Shown here: positions 19,695 to 29,278 of the stretch, one piece after another
Layout of the letters: every line of letters begins with the position of its first letter
How positions within the stretch are numbered: position 1 is the stretch's first letter
Origin: Legionella lansingensis
GTDB lineage: Bacteria; Pseudomonadota; Gammaproteobacteria; Legionellales; Legionellaceae
DNA length: 64,000 bases
Assembly (NCBI RefSeq): GCF_900187355.1
Contig: NZ_LT906451.1
Span: forward strand, 620,501 to 684,500
Direction of reading: 5' to 3'
Notes under the pieces: generated by a model
Databases searched by the model: none
Told to the model about the DNA's origin: nothing
The model's input: only the letters and a program-made list of their open reading frames with translations
Program-made: the position numbers and the translations under genes

Positions 19695-20249
19695 TTATAA
19701 CTTCTCTCTCTGCCGTTTGAGTAACACATACAAAGCGCCACTACCGCCGTCACGCGCTAAGGCACTAGAGAAGGCTAGAACTTGTGGGAATTGTCGCAGC
19801 CAGTGATTGACCAAATTTTTTAATACAGGCGCCTCACCATGATGACTTCCCTTACCATGAATAATCAGCAAACAACGGTGTCCAGAAGCGCTTTGTTGCA
19901 GAATAAATTTGATCAATGTTTCTTTCGCTATATTGGGTCTTAAACCATGCAAATCTAATCGGGAATCCCATTGAATTTGTCCGCTTTTTAACTCACGAAG
20001 TCGTTTGAGTGGGATGCTATGGCTGCAGTAAGAAAGTAAACTGTTTGCTTGCACTTCATTCATGTAATAATCAGATAAATAAATAGGATTAGCCTTTTTA
20101 TTTTCTGTTGCATTTTGTGCTTTAGCAGTAGGTGTTTTAGATTTTGGAGTGACGGTTGCAATCTTCTTGTCTTTGGATAGTGGTTTTACCTCGCCTACCA
20201 TTTTACGGAATAAAGCTTTGTCTTCCTCAGACAGAAAATCATCGGACAT
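19695..20249 (-). CDS. Smr-domain protein
   Basis: 184 residues. The C-terminal half is an Smr domain: the start LDLHGLRP and the LLIIHGKGSHH motif are diagnostic, followed by an FSSALARDGGSGALYVLLKR end. The N-terminal half is a Lys-rich linker. Family members related to E. coli SmrB/YdaL bind or cleave nucleic acid, and SmrB cleaves mRNA at collided ribosomes, but equivalence here is inference. It is transcribed towards udk, with the family C element between them. Confidence 0.85.
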   Translation of the reverse strand: MSDDFLSEEDKALFRKMVGEVKPLSKDKKIATVTPKSKTPTAKAQNATENKKANPIYLSDYYMNEVQANSLLSYCSHSIPLKRLRELKSGQIQWDSRLDLHGLRPNIAKETLIKFILQQSASGHRCLLIIHGKGSHHGEAPVLKNLVNHWLRQFPQVLAFSSALARDGGSGALYVLLKRQREKL

Positions 20250-20288
20250 AGGTCAGCATCATATAGTGCAATAATTAGTAATTATACG

Positions 20289-20425
20289 CGATCTTCAAGT
20301 TTTTATTGCTTGACTTTTTAGAAACCGAATTACCGTGGCTTGACCACGGTATCCATTTGCCATGAAGATCGCTAGATATCGTGGTCAAGCCACGGTAATT
20401 CGTTAATTAACAAACTTGAAGATCG
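20289..20425. repeat. 137-bp palindromic element, family D (ACCGTGG...CCACGGT)
   Basis: Ends CGATCTTCAAGTTT and AAACTTGAAGATCG form terminal inverted repeats. Two internal hairpins of the type ACCGTGG-CTTGA-CCACGGT lie inside, next to GAATTACC and GGTAATTC. Related copies lie at 40338-40402, 45895-46052 and, truncated, at 49601. Confidence 0.88.
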
Positions 20426-20534
20426 AGCTATAGTGACTATTCCATGTGGCTTAAGGACAGGAATCCTAGCTTAAGGACAAACGTTTGAAACTAGCGTACA
20501 ATTTGTGACAATTGTGGTCACAGGGTTACGAATT

Positions 20535-21458
20535 ATGACGGATGTATATCGGACAGCGAGTAAAGAGTTAGAAACAATCCTTGATTTTTTACGTTTTGGC
20601 ATGACTCAAGCTCATGTAAATCATCTTTATTATGGTCACGGGACTGATAATGCCTGGGACGAGATGATTGCACTAATTGTTGGCAGTTTACATCTGCCTC
20701 TTGATGTTGATCCCATGCTTTTCCAAGCACGATTAACCCAGGTTGAAAAAGAAATGCTGGTTAAACAGCTTTCACGACGTCTTGTGGATAAAGTCCCAGT
20801 TCCTTATCTGACCAATAAAGCTTATTTTTGTGAATTACCTTTCTATGTGGATGAACGGGTACTGATTCCACGTTCACCCATCGCAGAGCTTATCAAGCAA
20901 CAATTTTCTCCTTGGCTGGTAGCCGAGAGGGTGCATAGCATTCTTGATCTGTGTACAGGAAGTGGATGTATTGCTATTGCCTGTGCTTATGCATTTCCTG
21001 ATGCCATCATTGATGCTGTGGATATCTCAGAGGGAGCACTGCAAGTCGCAGCAATGAATTGTGAACGTCATGGCTTGGACGATGTGATTACACTTATTCA
21101 ATCAGATTGTTGGGAGAATGTGCCTTCTATACGTTATGATTTGATTGTTTCTAATCCGCCCTATGTCAGCACAGAAGAGATGCAAACATTACCCGTTGAA
21201 TACCATCATGAACCCAAACTGGCTTTAGAAACAAGCAATCATGGTTTGGCAGTTGTTGAAAAAATCCTTGCAAGAGCCCATGCTTATTTAACTGAAGACG
21301 GTATTTTAGTGGTTGAAGTCGGAAACAGTGCACAAGCTTTGGAAGATGCATTCCCGCATGTGCCTTTTACCTGGCTTGAGTTTGAGCATGGTGGAGAGGG
21401 TGTGTTTCTAATGACAAGTCAACAATTAAAAACTTACTTTTCATCCCAAGGTAATTAA
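20535..21458 (+). CDS. prmB: 50S ribosomal protein L3 glutamine methyltransferase
   Basis: SAM-dependent N5-glutamine methyltransferase for ribosomal protein L3. It has 307 residues. The SAM-binding motif is ILDLCTGSGCIAIACA, the catalytic NPPY is in VSNPPYVSTEEM, and the N-terminus (ELETILDFLRFGMTQA, then HGTDNAWDEM) matches PrmB rather than PrmC. A GTG at 20505 is in frame, but the ATG at 20535 fits the family start. It stops 3 bp before aroC; prmB-aroC-asd is a conserved gammaproteobacterial order. Confidence 0.93.
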   Translation: MTDVYRTASKELETILDFLRFGMTQAHVNHLYYGHGTDNAWDEMIALIVGSLHLPLDVDPMLFQARLTQVEKEMLVKQLSRRLVDKVPVPYLTNKAYFCELPFYVDERVLIPRSPIAELIKQQFSPWLVAERVHSILDLCTGSGCIAIACAYAFPDAIIDAVDISEGALQVAAMNCERHGLDDVITLIQSDCWENVPSIRYDLIVSNPPYVSTEEMQTLPVEYHHEPKLALETSNHGLAVVEKILARAHAYLTEDGILVVEVGNSAQALEDAFPHVPFTWLEFEHGGEGVFLMTSQQLKTYFSSQGN

Positions 21459-21461
21459 TCT

Positions 21462-22520
21462 ATGAGTGGAAACACCTTTGGTAAGTTGTTTACAGTAACC
21501 AGTTTCGGGGAAAGCCATGGACCCGCTTTGGGATGTATTGTTGATGGGTGCCCCCCAGGACTAGTGTTGACTGCCGAAGATATTCAACCTTTTTTGGATA
21601 AACGCAGACCAGGACAATCGAAATACACGACCCAAAGACGTGAAGAGGACAAAGTAGAAATTCTCTCTGGTGTTTTTGAAGGATTGACTACCGGGACTCC
21701 AATTGCGTTATTGATCAGAAACAGCGATCAACGTTCGAGGGATTATGAGGAGATTAAAGATTTGTTCCGTCCGGGGCATGCTGATTTTACCTACTACCAT
21801 AAGTATGGTCACCGAGATTATCGTGGGGGTGGTCGCTCCTCCGCGCGGGAAACAGCTGCTCGCGTTGCTGCTGGAGCGATTGCCAGACTGTATTTAAAAC
21901 GCACGCTGGGGATTGAAATAACCGGTTATTTGCAAGCGATGGGAACGCTTAATATAGAGTTTGTGAGTGAGCAAGCGATCAATGACAATCCTTTTTTTTG
22001 TCCGAACGAGCATCAAGTTGCTGACTTAGCAGCTTATATTGACAAGCTTCGTAGACAAGGAGATTCCGTCGGTGCTGGCGTGAAAGTGATTGCTCGTCAT
22101 GTACCTGTTGGTCTTGGTGACCCGGTTTTTGATAAGCTTGATGCGACATTGGCGTATGCCATGATGTCGATCAATGCTGTAAAAGGCGTAGAAATAGGTG
22201 CAGGTTTTGAGGTCATTAGGCAAATGGGTAGCGAACACCGCGATGAGATGACCAAGGCGGGTTTTTTGACAAACCATGCTGGAGGGATTCTTGGAGGGAT
22301 TTCTACAGGACAGAACATTGAGGTAAATATAGCGCTTAAACCGACCTCAAGCATTGTCAAACCTGGAAAAACAATCAATACCAAAGGTGAAGAGGTAGTA
22401 ATAGTGACCAAAGGACGCCATGATCCTTGTGTTGGCATTCGAGCCGTACCTATTGCTGAAGCCATGATGGCTCTGGTATTAATGGATCACTATTTACGGC
22501 ATAAGGCACAAAATCAATGA
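21462..22520 (+). CDS. aroC: Chorismate synthase
   Basis: Final shikimate-pathway step: 5-enolpyruvylshikimate-3-phosphate to chorismate, requiring reduced FMN. It has 352 residues with the signatures [14 protein letters not shown], the [14 protein letters not shown] region, and the C-terminal [19 protein letters not shown]. It is only 3 bp behind prmB and 14 bp ahead of asd, so it is operonic. Confidence 0.97.
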   Translation: MSGNTFGKLFTVTSFGESHGPALGCIVDGCPPGLVLTAEDIQPFLDKRRPGQSKYTTQRREEDKVEILSGVFEGLTTGTPIALLIRNSDQRSRDYEEIKDLFRPGHADFTYYHKYGHRDYRGGGRSSARETAARVAAGAIARLYLKRTLGIEITGYLQAMGTLNIEFVSEQAINDNPFFCPNEHQVADLAAYIDKLRRQGDSVGAGVKVIARHVPVGLGDPVFDKLDATLAYAMMSINAVKGVEIGAGFEVIRQMGSEHRDEMTKAGFLTNHAGGILGGISTGQNIEVNIALKPTSSIVKPGKTINTKGEEVVIVTKGRHDPCVGIRAVPIAEAMMALVLMDHYLRHKAQNQ

Positions 22521-22534
22521 AGAAGGGGTAACAA

Positions 22535-23557
22535 ATGAGTCGACGTTTAAACATCGCAATAGTAGGTGCCACAGGTGCTGTGGGAGAAACGTTATTAACC
22601 GTTTTGGAAGAACGTGATTTTCCTGTAGATAACATTTATCCTCTGGCTAGCTCACGATCGGTTGGTAAAACAGTGGTGTTTAACAACTATACCCTGGATG
22701 TAGAAGATTTGGCGCATTTTGATTTTAGCCAGGTTGATATCGCTTTATTCTCTGCAGGTAGCGCTGTTTCTAAAGAGTATGCACCGAAGGCTGCCGCCGC
22801 CGGTTGTGTTGTTGTCGATAATACCTCATGTTTCCGTTATGACAATGATATTCCTTTGGTTGTGCCGGAAGTGAACCCACATCGCATTGCTGAGTACAAA
22901 AATCGCGGTATCATTGCCAATCCCAATTGTTCAACTATCCAAATGGTTGTTACTCTAAAACCATTGCATGATGCAGTAGGTATTCATCGTATTAATGTCG
23001 CTACTTATCAGGCCGTATCAGGAACAGGTAAAAAAGCGATTCATGAATTGGTTAGTCAGATTAGCGAGTTGTTAAATGGCAGGCCGATTAAACCCTCTGT
23101 TTACCCTAAACAAATAGCATTTAATGTGTTACCGCATATCGATGAGTTTCAAGAGAATGGTTATACCCGCGAAGAAATGAAAATGGTTTGGGAAACTAAA
23201 AAAATTATGGAAGATGATAGTATTTTAGTTAACCCCACCACGGTGCGTGTACCCGTGCTTTATGGTCATTCAGAAGCAATCCATCTTGAATTGAAGGCGC
23301 CTCTTACCGCCGTTGAAGCACGTAAGTTACTGAATAAAGCGCCAAGTGTTAAAGTGATTGATGATACCAATAAATTGCAGTATCCAACGCCTATTACTCA
23401 CGCTGTGGGCAAAGATGAGGTCTTTGTTGGTCGGATTAGGCAGGATATTTCTTCTCCAAATGGTTTAAACTTATGGGTAGTGGCAGATAACATTCGCAAA
23501 GGTGCAGCTACAAATGCTGTACAAATTGCTGAGATTCTGCATAGAGATTATCTATAA
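22535..23557 (+). CDS. asd: Aspartate-semialdehyde dehydrogenase
   Basis: Reduces aspartyl phosphate to aspartate semialdehyde, feeding lysine, diaminopimelate, threonine and methionine synthesis. It has 340 residues. The NADP-binding motif is VGATGAVGETLL, the catalytic Cys lies in IANPNCSTIQMV, and the active-site His region VPVLYGHSEAIHLEL is present. This is the shorter Asd type (as in Pseudomonas/Bacillus) rather than the E. coli enterobacterial type. A GGGGTAAC site precedes the ATG. Confidence 0.96.
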   Translation: MSRRLNIAIVGATGAVGETLLTVLEERDFPVDNIYPLASSRSVGKTVVFNNYTLDVEDLAHFDFSQVDIALFSAGSAVSKEYAPKAAAAGCVVVDNTSCFRYDNDIPLVVPEVNPHRIAEYKNRGIIANPNCSTIQMVVTLKPLHDAVGIHRINVATYQAVSGTGKKAIHELVSQISELLNGRPIKPSVYPKQIAFNVLPHIDEFQENGYTREEMKMVWETKKIMEDDSILVNPTTVRVPVLYGHSEAIHLELKAPLTAVEARKLLNKAPSVKVIDDTNKLQYPTPITHAVGKDEVFVGRIRQDISSPNGLNLWVVADNIRKGAATNAVQIAEILHRDYL

Positions 23558-23567
23558 TGTATATTAT

Positions 23568-24248
23568 ATGGCTACTGAAACACATAGACAAAATATAGAG
23601 AGTTCTTTTATCCCACCAGAGATAATGACTCAGCCGATCCATCAGGCTGTGAATATAGGTGGGAAGGCGAGCTTTACCGCTCTAGCTTCTGGTTTGCCTG
23701 CACCTACAGTGCAATGGCAATTTTGCAAGGCAGGAAGTGCTGTTTGGGTAGGGATCGAAGGTGCAACCTCAACCACCTATACTACCGCAACACTGACCGT
23801 TGCTGATAATGGGAAAAAATATCGAGCAATATTCTCTAATAGTGCTGGTAGAGCGATTAGCAATTCGGCCGTCTTAACAATATTGAGTGTACCAACAGCA
23901 AAATCTGGCCAATCAATTTTGTTCGATGAAACTAAGACGATGGAACGTCAAAGGCGTATTGCAGAGCAGCAACAACATAGGAAATTGGCTAAAGTCCATG
24001 CTCGCGAGCATAATGATGAGGAGCAAAACGTTTCGCCAGAGGAGGCAATGGAAAATGGCATTCTGCAGCATCCTTTTCTGAATTCACAACGCAATGATGG
24101 TATCGATCCGAATTTAAATCCTGAGCCGCCACTCAACACAGAAGCTCGGCGGGAATTTGATAATGAACGTCGTGAACAAGAAATGGAGAAGCAGCTGCGT
24201 TTGGGTAATATGCCGAAGATGAGAACAGATCCTCAATTTAGACCATAG
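23568..24248 (+). CDS. Protein with a bacterial Ig-like (I-set type) domain
   Basis: 226 residues. Residues about 15-110 form one immunoglobulin-like domain: ITQPIHQAV..., the VQWQF tryptophan, then TLTVADNGKKYRAIFSNSAG, with the Y-x-A/C pattern in which Ala replaces the usual second cysteine. The remainder is Glu/Arg-rich, helical and probably coiled-coil. No signal peptide is visible, which is odd for an Ig-type adhesion fold and would suit export by a dedicated (for example Dot/Icm) system. The ATG at 23568 begins 10 bp after asd, and the AnkH-like gene follows 10 bp later, so the two may form one unit. Confidence 0.75.
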   Translation: MATETHRQNIESSFIPPEIMTQPIHQAVNIGGKASFTALASGLPAPTVQWQFCKAGSAVWVGIEGATSTTYTTATLTVADNGKKYRAIFSNSAGRAISNSAVLTILSVPTAKSGQSILFDETKTMERQRRIAEQQQHRKLAKVHAREHNDEEQNVSPEEAMENGILQHPFLNSQRNDGIDPNLNPEPPLNTEARREFDNERREQEMEKQLRLGNMPKMRTDPQFRP

Positions 24249-24258
24249 GTTTTTCTAA

Positions 24259-25680
24259 ATGACAATAGCTAATGATATCATCAGTTGTCGCGTACCCGAC
24301 TTCGATTTTTACCTCAGTCAAGGTGAATCACTGGATGATATTGACGAGTATGGCTTCACTCCACTGATTGAATGCGCCATCACCAGACAACCTCACATTG
24401 CCGAACAACTCATTGCTCGTGGAGTTAATGTGAATAAAGGCGATGTGACCGGACGTACCCCACTGCATTGGGCTGTTGACAATAATGATTTGGAGATGTC
24501 TCGACTCTTGTTGAGTCATGGTGCTAATGCAGATGCCTATACAACCTCAGGACTTTCTGTTCTTGTCTATCCTGTTTTAAGAGGACAAGATCCATTGAAA
24601 CATTTGTTGTATCAACATGGGGCAAAATTGGATTTTGCACTCGATTTTATAAATGCCAAATTAATTGGGCACCGCTTTGAGCTTACTGGGGATGTGGATA
24701 TTGTTAATGCTGAGGGTGAATTTATTGAACTCGATTATGAAGGTTTTATTCTTGAATTTACAGTGGCTATTGTAAAAGATTCTCTTAGACGTTTTACTAG
24801 CAGCTATTCCACTCGTAAACTACGCGATCAATTTCCTTTTATCTATAACATCATGGATGCTTTTACTGTCGCTGCAGAATTGCTGCAATTTCAACAGTAT
24901 CCATTTTTAACAGATGAGCATAAAGAACGCCTCAATCAGTTAGTCAAATCGCCTATGCTCATTTTGCCTGCTGCAAGTCGGGGGCATGCGCTTGGTTTTA
25001 TCCGTTATCAAAACTGGTGGGCCAAAATTGATAGGGGGGAGAATAGTTTAAAAGAAGGTAGTATTAATATTTATCGCATCACACGACCCGAGATGATCAA
25101 TTTACCGTTCCTACTGGATTTTTTATTCAAAAAACAAAGTCGGCGCTATTTTCATCAAACCATCAACCAAAAGCTAGGGTTGGTACCTGTACTGCATATG
25201 CCAATCAGCTCACAAATTGCAGGTAACTGTTCCTGGGCAAATATACAAGCCATTGTTCCTGTAGGATATGCTCTACAAGAATTGCAGACGCAATCGCCAG
25301 AGGAATTCAATTCAGATGCCGCCATTGCTCTTTACAATACTTGGGTGGAATGGGATAAAGATCGTGCCTTAGATGAGTGCATTCAGCGATTTTATCTAGC
25401 AAATCCGGTGCGGAAAGCCAGTTTTGCTTCGATATTGGCGGCGGTTCTCTTTCAAGCATGCGATTATAATAATAGCCATCATGTGGAGAGAGCAGAAAAA
25501 ATTCTGACCATTTTGACCCTGCCAGAATATTACTACATTCTCTATAGTTATTTGGAAGAGTACTGTATAAAACGTTTAACGCGACGTGGTAATAATTTGT
25601 TAAAATTGCTTGATGATTGTGGGTTCAACCCTAATATTGGTGTAACGCCAATTGCCACCGGCTTAAAAGAGCGTACGTAA
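24259..25680 (+). CDS. ankH: Ankyrin-repeat Dot/Icm effector, AnkH/LegA3-like
   Basis: 473 residues. Three to four ankyrin repeats occupy about residues 20-125 (GFTPLIECAITR, GRTPLHWAVDNNDLEMSRLLLSHGA). The rest is a globular domain with a GNCSW motif (Cys324), which fits the cysteine-protease-like C-terminal domain described for AnkH (LegA3, AnkW), one of the few effectors conserved across the genus Legionella and reported to bind host LARP7 of the 7SK snRNP. The size and the combination of ankyrins plus Cys motif support the assignment; I could not align it to a reference. It sits behind the Ig-domain gene. Confidence 0.72.
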   Translation: MTIANDIISCRVPDFDFYLSQGESLDDIDEYGFTPLIECAITRQPHIAEQLIARGVNVNKGDVTGRTPLHWAVDNNDLEMSRLLLSHGANADAYTTSGLSVLVYPVLRGQDPLKHLLYQHGAKLDFALDFINAKLIGHRFELTGDVDIVNAEGEFIELDYEGFILEFTVAIVKDSLRRFTSSYSTRKLRDQFPFIYNIMDAFTVAAELLQFQQYPFLTDEHKERLNQLVKSPMLILPAASRGHALGFIRYQNWWAKIDRGENSLKEGSINIYRITRPEMINLPFLLDFLFKKQSRRYFHQTINQKLGLVPVLHMPISSQIAGNCSWANIQAIVPVGYALQELQTQSPEEFNSDAAIALYNTWVEWDKDRALDECIQRFYLANPVRKASFASILAAVLFQACDYNNSHHVERAEKILTILTLPEYYYILYSYLEEYCIKRLTRRGNNLLKLLDDCGFNPNIGVTPIATGLKERT

Positions 25681-25694
25681 CGACATCTGCTTCC

Positions 25695-26534
25695 TCATAA
25701 TAGTGGCTTAGTTTGTAAATGAGCTGGCACCTCTTTGATTTTGTGCTCACGCATTAATTTTAAAAACTCAATCAGTGCATCCAACTCTTCATCGGATAAA
25801 TTTTGTTTAGTGAACGGGAACATCTTATCGTTTTTCATATAACGAATGGATTGAGGATTACGAATAAATTGCCTTAGGTGTTTCTCAGAGAAATATTCAG
25901 TGGGGTTTTTCGGAAAATTTAAATCAGGGCCAATTTCAAGATTTCCCACTAAATTGATTGAATGGCAACCACCACATTGGTCAGCAAATATCTCCAATCC
26001 TTTGGCTTGTACGTCAGTACTATGTTGGGGTAAAAGCTTGGAAAATGGGTTTGATGCTGTAACTTGTATGGATTCTACTCCAAAAATCCAATTGCTTTGT
26101 GGCACTTTTTGACCTATCCAAATGAGATAAAAAGATCCTGCAGAGCGCTTAAGTTGAGGAATTATTGGCCATGGCTCATTCGGTTCTTCAATGGCAAGAT
26201 ATGCAATGCTAGCTCTTGGCGTTTCGCAGGGATGGATTTTTTGCAAATTGAAATAGGAAATATAGTTATCAAAGGCCCGCACTTTCAATGTTGTACCGGT
26301 ACTGTCATCCGCTACAAGTAATTCACACAACTTGATTGCCTTGAGATCAAAAATTTTATCCGGATAGCTTGGCAAATGGATTGATTTTAAAGTCACAACC
26401 TTAGGATGGTTTAGTAAATTTTCTCTCGTATAAATAATCTGCTTTTTTGGGGTATTGATTGTTAAGCTACTTCCTGCGTATAGATTGGAGCACAACATAA
26501 TAAGAAGAATTAGAGAATATAAGATTGTGCTCAT
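25695..26534 (-). CDS. Periplasmic cytochrome c family protein
   Basis: 279 residues with a signal peptide (MSTILYSLILLIMLCSNLYA). The N-terminal 170 residues form a domain without haem motifs. The C-terminal part is a monohaem class I cytochrome c with the haem site CGGCH near residue 185 and the likely distal Met in NDKMFPF, followed by LSDEELDALIEFLK. The start is the ATG at 26534 rather than the upstream TTG. It is convergent with ankH and reads away from rne. The redox partner is unknown; the N-terminal half may bind a substrate or a second cofactor. Confidence 0.8.
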   Translation of the reverse strand: MSTILYSLILLIMLCSNLYAGSSLTINTPKKQIIYTRENLLNHPKVVTLKSIHLPSYPDKIFDLKAIKLCELLVADDSTGTTLKVRAFDNYISYFNLQKIHPCETPRASIAYLAIEEPNEPWPIIPQLKRSAGSFYLIWIGQKVPQSNWIFGVESIQVTASNPFSKLLPQHSTDVQAKGLEIFADQCGGCHSINLVGNLEIGPDLNFPKNPTEYFSEKHLRQFIRNPQSIRYMKNDKMFPFTKQNLSDEELDALIEFLKLMREHKIKEVPAHLQTKPLL

Positions 26535-26602
26535 AGTGGGCTCAGATAGATGCAAAATTAAGTTCTACTTTAGACGGGAATGCGTAAAATAGCTACTCTA
26601 TG

Positions 26603-26637
26603 CCCCCTCACCCTACGCGCGTAGCGGGTGAGGGGGC
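26603..26637. repeat. Short palindromic repeat, family A derivative
   Basis: CCCCCTCACCC and GGGTGAGGGGG flank a CTACGCGCGTAG core. Lies between the rne stop and the cytochrome gene, where it could serve as the rne terminator although it lacks a T-run. Confidence 0.8.
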
Positions 26638-26655
26638 AGGCTAAATTAACTAACA

Positions 26656-28584
26656 TCAACTGTCATGTGGTTCTTTACTGGCTGGCGCTTTTTTTTTTGT
26701 TTGTTCAGGTTTCATATGTACTACGCGTCCTTGGCTTGCTTGCCCGGACTGACCTTTCTTTCGCTGGACATTCCCAGAACCACGTTGTTGGCCCCCTGAA
26801 CGACGACGGCGGTTAGAAGAAGATTGACGTCTCTCATGTAGACCAGGAGCATGTTTATACTGTTGGGAGCTGGTTGCAGCAGGTGCAGTTTTCTCTTGTC
26901 GACTGGAAGAGGCACTTGGCTCGGCAGCACCAAATAAACTTTTCCATAACCGTTTGATGAAACTGCTCTGCGGAGCTTTTTCGGAGTGAGGCAGGGCAAA
27001 GGCCTTCACGGCTGGTTCATCATGCTTGGCTGTATCTTCAGCTCGAGCAACAGTCAATTCAGGTTGTTGGATTAGCAAATAACTCGGTTTTTTAGTCTTG
27101 CCAACATTGTCTTCTTTTAACCGTGTAAGTTCGTAATGAGGTGGTTGCAAATAGGGGTTGGCTATGATTAAAACATGTACCCCATGGCGTTTTTCTATAT
27201 TTAAAATAAATTCACGTTTCTCATTCATGATGAGGGTGGCTATTTCAGGTGGTAACTGAACTTGTACTTCAGCCGTTTTTTCCTTTAAAGCCTCTTCTTC
27301 AATCAGACGAATGATGGATAACCCATGAGATTGAATACTTCTTACAGTACCTCGTCCTTCGCAACGTGGACATATTTCTTGAGCGCTTTCACCTAATGAG
27401 AGCCGCAGGCGTTGACGAGACATCTCGAGTAATCCAAAACGAGATATACGACCAACCTGAATTCGAGCTCGATCAGCTTTAAGAGCTTCTTTTAAGCGGC
27501 TCTCAACTTCCCTTTGATTTTTACTCGAACTCATGTCTATGAAATCAATAACAACCAAGCCGCCGAGATCTCGTAAGCGCAATTGACGCGCGATTTCATC
27601 TGCTGCCTCTAGATTGGTGTTCAAAGCGGTTGTTTCAATATCAGAACCGCTTGTTGCTTTAGCTGAGTTAATATCGATTGAAACCAATGCTTCGGTACGA
27701 TCAATAACAAGCGCACCTCCAGAAGGCAATGGAACCTCTCGCTGATAGGCGGTTTCTATCTGGCTTTCAATTTGATAAAAATTAAATAAAGGGATGGTGC
27801 TATTGTAAAGCTTGAGATTCGGTAAAAAGTCGGGTTTTACTTGTTCAATGTATTGTTTAGCTTTTACATAAGAAATCTGATCATCAATAATAATTTCGCC
27901 AATTGATTTACGCAAATTGTCACGGATAGAGCGGATAATCACATCGCCTTCCTGATGAATCAGGCAGGGTGCAAGCTGGGTATAATAGGCTTGCTTTATG
28001 GCTTGCCATTGGTTGCACAACATATCAAGATCGGCTTGCAATTCATCCTGACCTTTACCAACTCCAGCGGTGCGGATAATAAGTCCCATGTCATCAGGTA
28101 ATTCCAGGGCATTTAAGGTTTCTTTTAATTCATCTCTATCATCGCCTTCTATGCGACGTGAAATGCCGCCGGAGTTAGGGTTATTAGGCATTAATACTAG
28201 GTAACAGCCAGCTAAAGTAATATAAGTTGTTAACGCTGCTCCTTTATTACCACGCTCTTCTTTATCAACCTGAACAAGTAATTCCTGGCCTTCACGAATT
28301 AAAGAGGTAATAGGCGGTTTCTCTTCACCAAATTCGTCAGGATGTTTACTTAAATACTCTGGTGCAATTTCCTTAAGAGGAAGAAACCCTTGGCGTTTAG
28401 CACCATATTCGACAAAAATGGCATCCAGGCTGGGTTCTCGACGGGTAACTACTGCTTTGTAGATATTCCCTTTTTTCTTGCTTTCTGCTGGACACTCAAT
28501 GTCTAAATCATAGAGATGTTTATCTTTTACTAGTGCAACCCTTATCTCTTCAGTTTGCGTTGCATTTATTAACATTTTTTCCAT
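26656..28584 (-). CDS. rne: Ribonuclease E
   Basis: Endoribonuclease central to mRNA decay and rRNA/tRNA processing. It has 642 residues. An S1 RNA-binding domain spans about residues 35-125 (DAIFVEYGAKRQGFLPL). The catalytic Asp is in VVIDFIDM, the Zn-link CPRCEGRG joins dimers, and a basic, Arg/Gln/Ser-rich tail (SSNRRRRSGGQQRG) follows. It is much shorter than the 1061-residue E. coli enzyme, so any degradosome scaffold is reduced. The start is the ATG at 28584 (MEKMLINATQ). It diverges from rluC across a long spacer, as in E. coli, where the rne leader mediates autoregulation. Confidence 0.93.
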   Translation of the reverse strand: MEKMLINATQTEEIRVALVKDKHLYDLDIECPAESKKKGNIYKAVVTRREPSLDAIFVEYGAKRQGFLPLKEIAPEYLSKHPDEFGEEKPPITSLIREGQELLVQVDKEERGNKGAALTTYITLAGCYLVLMPNNPNSGGISRRIEGDDRDELKETLNALELPDDMGLIIRTAGVGKGQDELQADLDMLCNQWQAIKQAYYTQLAPCLIHQEGDVIIRSIRDNLRKSIGEIIIDDQISYVKAKQYIEQVKPDFLPNLKLYNSTIPLFNFYQIESQIETAYQREVPLPSGGALVIDRTEALVSIDINSAKATSGSDIETTALNTNLEAADEIARQLRLRDLGGLVVIDFIDMSSSKNQREVESRLKEALKADRARIQVGRISRFGLLEMSRQRLRLSLGESAQEICPRCEGRGTVRSIQSHGLSIIRLIEEEALKEKTAEVQVQLPPEIATLIMNEKREFILNIEKRHGVHVLIIANPYLQPPHYELTRLKEDNVGKTKKPSYLLIQQPELTVARAEDTAKHDEPAVKAFALPHSEKAPQSSFIKRLWKSLFGAAEPSASSSRQEKTAPAATSSQQYKHAPGLHERRQSSSNRRRRSGGQQRGSGNVQRKKGQSGQASQGRVVHMKPEQTKKKAPASKEPHDS

Positions 28585-29195
28585 TACTTACCCCATAAAG
28601 GGCGCAACACTTAAGTAAGATAGTGCAAGGATGTATTTCTTGTTTATTGAAGTTACGTTCACGCTAAGGTTCAGTTCCATTTTGATATCTATGACTCCTT
28701 AATATTTAGGAGCCAGAAAAATTTAGCTATTGTTTAAACGTTTCCTAAGTAACAAAAAATATTTGCTTAAGCATCCCCAAGACCATAAGGACAGACGGCA
28801 CGCATAGTGCTGCAGATTAGCGGCGCATGCTGAATATGTACATCTGTAGTGCCTAGATTTTGTGATGAACAGGCTTTTGTCAATGGCTTTATGCATAAGA
28901 AACCATCCTTTGCCTAAATTCGCAAAATAAGTTGAAACTGATGTAGAGCATGTCGGCCATGCGTGGGTATCTGATGAGTTCTTTTTCAATTTGGCTCTGG
29001 TTCAGGGTGCTTCCTTATATCATAAACTTAAGGTAGCGCGTTTCATTTTAAGGACCTAACTTCAATTATACTACAAATGACGTCTTAACTGCTGATTTTC
29101 GTGCTTTGCTGCTTGTTGAGTTGCATCATTGTGTACGAAATCGGTCTAGACATTCACTTGGCAAATTGCTAAGGGCCTTGATATAGCCGAGTTAT

Positions 29196-29214
29196 TATAC
29201 CTTACGAAGGTATA
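29196..29214. promoter_or_regulatory. Perfect palindrome TATACCTTACGAAGGTATA, possible operator
   Basis: Eight-bp arms around an ACG centre, ending just upstream of the rluC -35 region. It could be a repressor/activator site or a small hairpin in an antisense transcript. Confidence 0.45.
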
Positions 29215-29218
29215 GCGG

Positions 29219-29248
29219 CTGATAAACTTTTCGTTTATACGTTATAAT
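29219..29248 (+). promoter_or_regulatory. Probable rluC promoter
   Basis: CTGATA, an 18-bp spacer and a consensus TATAAT, 30 bp upstream of the rluC ATG. The -35 element is weak. Confidence 0.5.
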
Positions 29249-29278
29249 TCGGTCGCGCGAATATTCACGCGATTTTTA

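Larger units (their letters stand above)
28585..29278. promoter_or_regulatory. 694-bp rne-rluC divergent spacer with probable long rne leader
   Basis: No convincing gene is present. On the minus strand, TATAAT at 29070-29065 could be the rne -10 element, giving an rne leader of roughly 470 nt. Within it are short inverted repeats, for example ACTCCTTAATATTTAGGAG at 28693. On the plus side lie a 19-bp palindrome and the rluC promoter. A long structured rne leader is known in E. coli as the site of RNase E autoregulation; the equivalent function here is inference. Confidence 0.5.

Noticed and set aside
28723-28989. 88-codon frame on the minus strand in the rne leader
   Set aside because: TTG start, no ribosome site, composition unlike a protein; probably chance within a long leader.
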